This document shows positions 9,390-16,800 of a stretch of DNA of 49,845 bases, one piece after another (position 1 is the stretch's first letter; every line of letters starts with the position of its first letter). The notes under the pieces are model-generated. The model was not told the DNA's origin and did not search any database. It saw only the letters and a list, made by a program, of their open reading frames with translations. The stretch comes from Pseudomonadota bacterium (GTDB taxonomy: Bacteria; Pseudomonadota; Gammaproteobacteria; Xanthomonadales; SZUA-36), in the NCBI GenBank assembly GCA_015222805.1, contig JADFVZ010000025.1:1-49845 (forward strand), read 5' to 3'. The position numbers and the translations under genes are program-made.

Positions 9390-10427
9390 ATGAATAAACT
9401 GATATTGAAAACCCGACCGATCAAGCTGTTGGCAGCTACCTTGCTATTGTGCCTGCTGGCACCATATGCCAGTGCCCAGACAATAAAAATTGCCACCCTG
9501 GCACCGGAAGGTACCAGCTGGATGATTGATATGCGTGCCGGTGCCACTGAGATCCAGGAAAGGACTGACGGGCGGGTCAAATTCAAATTTTATGGTGGCG
9601 GGGTCCAGGGGAACGATAAACAGGTTTTGCGTAAAATGCGCATCGGCCAACTGCACGGTGGTGCATTTACATCGAATGCAGTGAGTGTCTTTCAAAAGGA
9701 TGCGCAGCTCTATGCTTTACCCATGCTGTTTAATAATTCTGAAGAAGTCCGCTATGTGCGCGCGCGTATGGATCAGCGCCTGCGTGAAGGCATTGAAGAG
9801 GCCGGCTATGCGAATTTTGGTTTTGCCGGCGGTGGCTTTGCTTTTATCATGTCAAAAAGCCCGATCGCCAACATGGAAGATATGGAGGGCTTAAAAATAT
9901 GGGTGCCGGATGGTGACAAAATGTCTTACGGAGCGGTAAAAGCAATGGGCGTATCTCCAGTAACGATGCCGTTAACGGATGTTCTGACCGGTTTGCAGAC
10001 AGAATTGATCGACACCATTATGGGTCCTCCGGCTGGAACTATCGTCCTGCAGTGGAATACTGCGGTGAATTATGTCACCGAGCTACCACTGGCCTATATT
10101 TTTGCTATTTTGATTATTGAGAAAAAAGTTTTTGACCGCCTGCAACCCGGAGACCAGGCTATAGTTCGCGAAGTTATGGAGCGGATATACCTGAAGTTCG
10201 ATCAGGAGGGCGATGCGCAAAACCTGGCAGCACATCAGGCATTGCTTGACGATGGAATTAAATCGGTCACCCCTGACGTAGGCCAGCTTAGCACCTGGCA
10301 TAGCGCAGTCCAGGAATCCAACCACAAGTTGGCCAGCGAAGGTGTTGTCAGTGAGCAATTGCTGACCGAACTTGAATGCCATGTGGATGCTTTCCGCTCA
10401 GGCGATACAGGCAAAGACTGTAAATAG
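9390..10427 (+). CDS. TRAP transporter solute-binding protein, DctP family
   Basis: 345 residues. A Sec signal peptide of about 29 residues ends in YASAQ. The mature protein begins TIKIATLAPEGTSWM, the DctP-family start. FYGGGVQGNDKQVLRKMRIGQLHGG and LKIWVPDGDKMSYGAVKAMG are the usual conserved blocks. The arginine that normally salt-bridges a carboxylate ligand would lie in the second block; I do not see an obvious equivalent there, which agrees with TatT-associated binding proteins having non-classical ligands (inference). The periplasmic product delivers substrate to DctQM. It lies 36 bases after the TatT gene. Confidence 0.92.
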   Translation: MNKLILKTRPIKLLAATLLLCLLAPYASAQTIKIATLAPEGTSWMIDMRAGATEIQERTDGRVKFKFYGGGVQGNDKQVLRKMRIGQLHGGAFTSNAVSVFQKDAQLYALPMLFNNSEEVRYVRARMDQRLREGIEEAGYANFGFAGGGFAFIMSKSPIANMEDMEGLKIWVPDGDKMSYGAVKAMGVSPVTMPLTDVLTGLQTELIDTIMGPPAGTIVLQWNTAVNYVTELPLAYIFAILIIEKKVFDRLQPGDQAIVREVMERIYLKFDQEGDAQNLAAHQALLDDGIKSVTPDVGQLSTWHSAVQESNHKLASEGVVSEQLLTELECHVDAFRSGDTGKDCK

Positions 10428-10451
10428 TGCAGTCGCCTGTTCAGAACCCTT

Positions 10452-10961
10452 ATGAGCCGTAGCAGCACAGTATTCAATAAGCTTGAGAAAGCCGGCACCT
10501 TCGCCGAGGATGCCCTGTTGCTGACCATCCTGGTTGGTATGATTGCATTGGCAGGTACACAAATATTCCTGAGAAATATTTTCGACTTTAGCCTGTTTTG
10601 GGGCGATGAAACGCTACGCCTGATGGTGCTGTGGTTGACCGTTGCTGGCGGTCTTGCAGCCAGTCGCATGGACAAGCACATACGGATTGAGATCCTGGAC
10701 CGGTTTATGCCTGCGGGGATGCAGTCTGTTACCCGGATCTTTGTTGATATGTTTACTGCAGCTGTTTGTGGATTATTCAGCTGGCATAGTGCCCGATTTG
10801 TCATGGGCTCTTACGAATATGGGGACACCCTGTTACAGGGAACACCTGCCTGGATCCTGCAAATTATCCTGCCCATCGGATTTGGGCTGATGGCTTACCG
10901 CCACTCCCTCTTTGCCATTAAGCGACTGTACCGGTTACCGGGGAACAAGGCCGGTAAATGA
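10452..10961 (+). CDS. TRAP transporter small permease, DctQ family
   Basis: 169 residues with four predicted membrane helices: LLLTILVGMIALAGTQIFLR, LMVLWLTVAGGLAASR, a third near VDMFTAAVCGLFSW, and a fourth near IILPIGFGLMAYR. The WGDETLRLMVLW stretch and the following DKHIRIEILDRFMP are characteristic of DctQ subunits. It forms the inner-membrane complex with DctM and couples substrate uptake to a sodium gradient. Its stop overlaps the dctM start by 4 bases (ATGA), indicating translational coupling. Confidence 0.92.
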   Translation: MSRSSTVFNKLEKAGTFAEDALLLTILVGMIALAGTQIFLRNIFDFSLFWGDETLRLMVLWLTVAGGLAASRMDKHIRIEILDRFMPAGMQSVTRIFVDMFTAAVCGLFSWHSARFVMGSYEYGDTLLQGTPAWILQIILPIGFGLMAYRHSLFAIKRLYRLPGNKAGK

Positions 10962-12211
10962 TTACACTCCTGGTATTATTTCTGTTGATATTGCTGGGTG
11001 CACCACTGTTTGCAGTAATCGCCGCAGGGGCCTTCTGGAGTTTTTACCAGGCTGATATTGATCTCCAGGCAATTGTGATTGAGTTCAACGGTATTGCCGA
11101 AATGCCAATACTACTGGCAATCCCGCTGTTTACTTTTGCCGGCTATATGCTGAGTGAAAGCAACGCACCTAAACGCATGGTCCGCCTGACCTCCGCCCTG
11201 ATAGGCTGGATGCCGGCCGGCCTGGCGATAGTTTCCCTGGCAGCATCGGCTTTTTTCACGGCGTTCACTGGCGCATCCGGAGTCACGATTATCGCCCTTG
11301 GGGCGATTTTATTCCCGGCTATGCAACAGGCCGGTTACCCGGATAAATTCAACCTGGGGCTGGTTACATCAGCCGGTAGCCTGGGACTGCTGTTTGCGCC
11401 ATCACTGCCGTTGATCCTGTACGGTGTGATTGCAGAAGTACCAATAGAGCAGCTGTTCCTTGCAGGCTTATTACCGGGATTCCTGATGCTGCTGATTTTA
11501 TCTGCTTACAGTGTCTGGAAAAACCGCGCAATCCGCACCCCGCTAGGTGACTTTTCATGGCGTGAGGTACGTGCCGCACTGCGCGAATCTATCTGGGAAA
11601 TCCCACTTCCAATTGTCGTGCTTGGTGGAATTTACAGCGGTTATTTTGCTATTTCCGAGGCGGCTGCTGTAACCGCCTTATATGTATTGATCATAGATGT
11701 GCTGGTATTAAAAGAGGTGTCCTTACGCAAGTTGCCGTCTATCGTACGTGAGTCCATGATCCTGGTGGGTGGAATTATGATGATCCTGGGGGTTTCGCGG
11801 GCATCTACTAACTTCATGATAGATGCGGGTGTACCCCAGCAGATGCTGGAGTGGGTCAGTGGCTTTGTGACCGGTGAGTTTGCCTTTATGTTGATGTTGC
11901 TGGTATTCCTGTTGATCCTCGGTGCAATCCTGGATATCTTTTCAGCCATTGTGCTGGTGGTCCCGCTGATCCTGCCGGTAGCTATCCAGTTTGGTGTGCA
12001 TCCGGTACATTTGGGGATTGTATTTCTTGCGACTATGCAGTTGGGATACATCACCCCACCGGTAGGGTTGAACCTGTTTATTGCCGGCTACCGTTTTGAC
12101 CGACCGATTGTAGAGATTTACCTGTCTACACTCCCATTTTTCTTTTTATTACTTATTTCGGTACTACTGATTGCGTTCTGGCCGGGGTTGTCACTGGTAT
12201 TGCTGGGTTAG
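10958..12211 (+). CDS. TRAP transporter large permease, DctM family
   Basis: 417 residues, slightly short of typical DctM and with at least eleven membrane helices. Conserved family stretches include EMPILLAIPLFTFAGYMLSES, the re-entrant-loop segment FTGASGVTIIALGAILFPAM, GSLGLLFAPSLPLILYG and the late MQLGYITPPVGLNLFIAG. This is the transporting subunit, the sodium- and substrate-translocating elevator. It is the last gene of the TRAP operon. No terminator hairpin is obvious immediately downstream. Confidence 0.94.
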   Translation: MITLLVLFLLILLGAPLFAVIAAGAFWSFYQADIDLQAIVIEFNGIAEMPILLAIPLFTFAGYMLSESNAPKRMVRLTSALIGWMPAGLAIVSLAASAFFTAFTGASGVTIIALGAILFPAMQQAGYPDKFNLGLVTSAGSLGLLFAPSLPLILYGVIAEVPIEQLFLAGLLPGFLMLLILSAYSVWKNRAIRTPLGDFSWREVRAALRESIWEIPLPIVVLGGIYSGYFAISEAAAVTALYVLIIDVLVLKEVSLRKLPSIVRESMILVGGIMMILGVSRASTNFMIDAGVPQQMLEWVSGFVTGEFAFMLMLLVFLLILGAILDIFSAIVLVVPLILPVAIQFGVHPVHLGIVFLATMQLGYITPPVGLNLFIAGYRFDRPIVEIYLSTLPFFFLLLISVLLIAFWPGLSLVLLG

Positions 12212-12293
12212 ATCCTTCGTTGGCTCATAGAGTTTTCATACCTTTGACGGCTTATTTGGACATACCCCAAAATACTGTCCATGAAAGTGTGTT

Positions 12294-12357
12294 ACCCAAT
12301 TCAGAATACCCAATTCAGGACATACACTTAATACCCAATTCAGGACATACACTTAAT
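12294..12357. repeat. Direct repeat upstream of RAYT gene (25-base unit, 2 full + 1 partial copy)
   Basis: Two exact adjacent 25-base copies at 12308-12332 and 12333-12357 begin ACCCAATTCAGGACA and end ACTTAAT. A truncated copy, ACCCAATTCAG, precedes them at 12294-12304. A related GGACATAC also occurs at 12258-12265. They lie in the 232-base gap between the TRAP operon and the transposase gene. Confidence 0.85.
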
Positions 12358-12443
12358 AGAAAACATCCTACACCAGTTTCAGACTTTTGCCGATGAAATC
12401 TTCCCCCGGTTAGCCCAAAATGGACTCCTAAGAGGAAGAAATA

Positions 12444-13379
12444 ATGACGCTACCAAGAAAACAACTGATATCTATCGAAGAAACGCCTTATTACCACATC
12501 GTCAGCCGATGTGTACGCCGCGCCTTCTTGTGTGGTCGTGATCCAGTCAGTGATCGCTCCTATGAACATCGAAGAAAATGGATTGTCGAGCGAGTCAAAT
12601 ATTTAGCCGGTATATTCACTATTGATATCTGCGCATATGCGGTGATGCACAACCATTACCATCTGGTGTTGAAAGTAAACTCGACGGAACATTGGAGCAC
12701 CAAGCAGGTATTGGTTTATTGGGGCGCCTTGTGTGCTCTACCGCGTTATTGTCAGCAATATCTGGATGGCGATGATTTAGGTAAAACAGAGCTTCAATGG
12801 GTAGAAGAGCGTGCAAGCGAATATCGCCAACGCCTGATGAGTATTTCCTGGTTTATGAAACTACTGAACCAGCACATTGCCCTGGCTGCCAATGCAGAAG
12901 ACAAGTGCACTGGGCATTTTTGGGAAAACCGCTTCAAATCCCAGGCTCTGCTGGATGAAAGCGCATTACTCACCTGTATGGCCTATGTGGATTTAAACCC
13001 CATACGGGCAGCGATAGCAGACACGCCGAAGACATCAGAATTCACTTCAATACAGGAACGAATCAGAGTTGGTTCTACTGACCTGTTGGCCTTTGGCCAG
13101 GGCATGCAAGACCTTCAGTATAGTCTTAACGATTATATGAATTTAGTGGATTACACCGGTAGGGCTATCTTACAAAATAAGTGCGGTTACATACCGAATG
13201 AGTTACCCGCAATAGCAGAACGACTTGGGCTTAACCCGGATACCTGGTTAGAGGAAATCAATAGCTTTTCATCCAGAGGTTTTACCGCTGTTGGAACGGT
13301 TGAGCAGTTGCGGCAATTTTGTGCAACGGTGGGTAAGAAATGGAACCTCGGATTAAAATTGATCCCAGCATTAGAATAA
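12444..13379 (+). CDS. RAYT/IS200-like Y1 transposase
   Basis: 311 residues. The N-terminal half contains YHIVSRCVRRAFL and the HUH nuclease motif in AVMHNHYHLVLK (His71-Tyr-His73). A later block GHFWENRFKSQALLDES followed by AYVDLNPIRAAIA is typical of REP-associated tyrosine transposases and the wider Y1_Tnp (IS200/IS605) family. Such enzymes nick single-stranded palindromic DNA and are usually single-copy and domesticated, mobilising REP or REPIN sequences. Compared with the shortest RAYTs it has an extended C-terminus (about residues 215-311) of unknown role. AGAGGAAG lies 9 bases before the ATG. No IS-type terminal inverted repeats were recognised. Tandem repeats flank it on both sides. 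Confidence 0.85.
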   Translation: MTLPRKQLISIEETPYYHIVSRCVRRAFLCGRDPVSDRSYEHRRKWIVERVKYLAGIFTIDICAYAVMHNHYHLVLKVNSTEHWSTKQVLVYWGALCALPRYCQQYLDGDDLGKTELQWVEERASEYRQRLMSISWFMKLLNQHIALAANAEDKCTGHFWENRFKSQALLDESALLTCMAYVDLNPIRAAIADTPKTSEFTSIQERIRVGSTDLLAFGQGMQDLQYSLNDYMNLVDYTGRAILQNKCGYIPNELPAIAERLGLNPDTWLEEINSFSSRGFTAVGTVEQLRQFCATVGKKWNLGLKLIPALE

Positions 13380-13396
13380 GGGAAATCTCTCCTGAG

Positions 13397-13425
13397 AAAC
13401 CTCAACAGTATCTCTGTTGAGGTTT
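13397..13425 (+). terminator. Perfect 12-bp hairpin after transposase gene
   Basis: AAACCTCAACAG and CTGTTGAGGTTT pair perfectly around the loop TATCT, 17 bases after the transposase stop. Only a short T-run closes the stem, so it may be a weak intrinsic terminator or a structure recognised by the transposase. Confidence 0.5.
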
Positions 13426-13550
13426 AAACCTGTCCCGGTGATGGGAATTCAATGATTCTTTCAGAATTTCTGAGTAAATTCAAAATAACGTGGTGTTGAT
13501 CAGGCGTTCACAAAATATCCATCGGAATATGTCAAAAAAAGATCGATTTA

Positions 13551-13637
13551 GTAGTGAACTGATCTTTTATTGGATGACTGTCCTTTTGCTTTTCGTAGTG
13601 AACTGATCTTTTATTGGATGACTGTCCTTTTGCTTTC
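13551..13637. repeat. Tandem duplication of a 43-44-base unit
   Basis: Two abutting copies at 13551-13594 and 13595-13637 start GTAGTGAACTGATC and end CCTTTTGCTTTC, differing by one T. They run directly into a low-complexity tract of CTTTTGCTTT units up to about 13668. This is a direct repeat with no spacers and no nearby cas genes, so not CRISPR. Confidence 0.85.
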
Positions 13638-13814
13638 TTTTGCTTTTTTCTTTTGCTTTTTTTGCTTTGACGCAATCGAAGGAGTGGCAAGCCCCTAATG
13701 TACCTGAATGAAACTACCGGGTTGTCAATAGCCGGTCGTGTTAAAGCTTCATGCAGGAGACCTTGGAAAATATATTTATAGTTCAGGGTGGGGATGTTTG
13801 ACTATGAAGCACAT

Positions 13815-13844
13815 TTGTCAATAGATGATTTACTGTCCTATACT
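13815..13844 (+). promoter_or_regulatory. Sigma-70 promoter for the first giant VWA gene
   Basis: TTGTCA (13815-13820), an 18-base spacer and TATACT (13839-13844). Expected transcription start is near 13851, about 40 bases before the start codon. A comparable TTGTGC-18-TATACT arrangement precedes the paralogue. Confidence 0.55.
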
Positions 13845-13892
13845 TTACAAATCAGAGCTTCCTTAATAATAACCTGACCAAAAGAGATTGAA

Positions 13893-16800
13893 TTGACCAA
13901 TAAACTATCATTGATGGCAATAGCATTTCTACTACTGTTCCTGTCTGCCGGCTGGGCTCAACAGACGGTAATGGAATCCGAACCCAACAACACACCCGCC
14001 GAGGCAATGCGCATTAGTGGTGATGTGTTGATAATGGGCAATATCTCCGGTGGTGACCAGGATGCTTATCTGTGGACCGTATCAGATGTTGATGCACTAA
14101 AACGCTGGAGCTTCGAGCTACACGGTATTCCGGGGCGACTGACTATTGTTGAAATCCTGCGCCTGGAATATGCAGAAAACGGTGTCGATGTAACCGGCTA
14201 TGAAAGGCTCATGAAAATGGGCACACGTGATGGGCTAAAACCTTCAATCTACGAAGACCTCATGTTTGAGCCGGGCGAATATCTGTTGGGTGTGGCCGGG
14301 GCCGGTGGCAGTGATAGTGGGGCTATTTATCGTCCACCATCCGTTTCGCTGTCTTTTGGAGATGAAGTTGAAATAGTCGAAAAAGCTGAGGCAGGTGGTT
14401 ATCGTCTCTCGATCACCGAAGGGACGCCCCTTCCGAATACTACTCGCGTAAAACCTGGGGGGACACGGGACGGTGCCCACCTACCTCGAATGAGTCGTGA
14501 ATTTGCATCGTTGTCCTATGAGTCCTCTTCCTGGTACCGCTTTGACTTCGATGAATTGGCGGCTCAACAGCGCTGGCAAATATCTGCCCAGGTACCGGTC
14601 GGACGTAGTATTAAGGCCATCCTCACAAATGAGGCCGGTGAATCATTGACCAGCCTCAAAGCTGACGACAGTGGTAAGCTGTGGTTTAAAGACCTTTCCC
14701 CACCGGTTGGCTCATGGTGGGTTGAACTGCAGAAGTATGGTGATGACGATTATATTCAGGCCATTGCCTCCACCCAGACAGGTCGAAGGGTGGTCGGTGA
14801 AGAAGCCGAACCCAATGATGTATGGCTGCATGCCAATGTTGTGGATTTCAGCCAGTCACTGAGCGGTCGTTTCGGCAGAAAAAATGAATCGGATTACTTT
14901 CGCTTTACACTGGATGAAGCGACCGCTGATCAGGTGCTGGCTATACAGCTGGAAAACTCGTCTGCAGGTAAACTGCAGATTTGCCTGCTGGATAAGCACA
15001 AAAAGGAGATCCAGTGCCGTAGAGGCAAGGGTACGCTACTGCTGCCTGATCTGGTACTGTCTACAGGGGACTGGGGGCTACTGGTTTCACGGGGTGCTGA
15101 AGGCAGCGAATACAAGCTTAGCCTGTCCGTGCAGGGCAGCATCAACCCTGATACAGAGGCAGAACCGAACGACAGCGCCCAATGGGCTAGCAGCGTTCCT
15201 TCAAAGAACCGCATTAAGGGTCGTTTCAGTGGCAAGGATACCGACTACTACCGTTTTGTCATTGTCGATGAGCCGCAGTTGTGGCGCTTTCAGGTCATCG
15301 GTGACGGGGTTAAAGAAGTTGCGTTTCTCGATTCTGCACTCAATCAGGCACAGCGTGTTCGGCCCAAAGCTGGCCAGCGCAGGGTGCGCCTGGATAATGT
15401 TTACCTGCTGCCGGGGGTTCATCATCTGAGGGTACAGGGCGAGGATGGTGGCAGCTACACTTTGCTGGCACGTGCCGTTGGCCAGCCGGATCCGAACGGT
15501 GAACGCGAGCCCAACAACAATACCCGACGTATGCAACAGCTGGCCATAGGCCAAACCCGGACCGGTTACCTAGAAGACCAAGATGACCTGGACTACTACC
15601 GTTTTTTTCTCGCAAACTGGGACCGTATTCGCCTTACCGTCCAGCCAGCGGCAGATGGTAGCGTGCTGCCCAGATTGTACTGGTATTCCGCACTAATGAA
15701 GACTGCTAAAACGCCTGCTGTGGGCGAAGTTATTACCCTAGAGGGCCTGTTTCCACCCGGGGATTATTACCTGAGCCTGAAAAGCCCGAAACCCAGCGAA
15801 GGTGAATATACCCTGAAGCTGGAGCGGCTCGAGCGCTTTGGTTGCGCCACCGACTGCGAGCCAAATGACCGATCTACCTTTTCCAACGCAATGCCTCAGG
15901 ACTATGTCATTAAAGGCCTTGTCGGGGACTGGCACGATATTGATGTCTATGCCCTGCCGATCAGGGATGAAGTCACTGAATGGGAAATCAAGCCAACACC
16001 GCATTTCTCGGTGTCACTGAAAGTAAAATCGGATGTTTATGCAAAATCCATACTGGAATATGACCGCAGCACAGGCTCATATCGGGCTACAGTGCCGGCA
16101 GGTGAGGCCTATTATCTGCACATTCCAGGGAAAGGAAAAGAATACAGCATAACCCTCGATTATCCCGGCCACGTTGCCACAGCATTGATAGAGGAAAGCC
16201 TGCCTGTCGAAATCACTCTCAGCCTGGATACTTCTGAAGTAGCCGCTTACCGGCGCAATGGTCAGCGGCTGGAAGGCAGACTGCTGCTGCAAAATAAATC
16301 AGAAATCGCCCAGTCTTTACAACTTGAGGCAGCCACCAGCGACTATCGCTGGACTGTCGAACTTGCAGAGAGCAGCATCAGCCTGGAGCCTGGTGCTGAG
16401 GAGCTTGTTCCCGTGATTATCAACGTACCCGAAGATGCCTGGGCGGGCTGGGCTATGCGTATAAGCGTAAGGGCGATGGATGAAAAGCACAGGCAGGTTG
16501 AAACCTGGCAGGAAGTCACAGCAGGCCGTGAAACTCCGCTGATCAACCCGCAATGGGGTTGGAGGTTGCCTGAGAAACTACGCGGTGGCTTTAATGTGGC
16601 CCTGACATCGTTGGGAAGCCGGCTGATTGGCGATTATGGGTCGGCACTTGGTTATGGTTTTGAAAACATCTTCAATGGTGTCGATGTGCCCAGCGTGGGC
16701 CTCGGCCTACGTCACAACAAGTCAGCCGTGGACATTGTTATCAAATTGGCAGGCGATCAACCGGTGGAAGTCGCTGGGACAGCCATTAGGTCCTTCCATT

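Larger units (their letters stand above)
13380..13892. other. 513-base non-coding gap
   Basis: Apart from the hairpin, the tandem duplication, the CTTTTGCTTT tract and the promoter listed separately, I see no reading frame with a credible start and no RNA gene here. The gap marks the border between the transposase and the secreted-protein island. Confidence 0.6.

Noticed and set aside
13551-13637. CRISPR-like repeat
   Set aside because: Copies abut without spacers, only two exist, and there are no cas genes.
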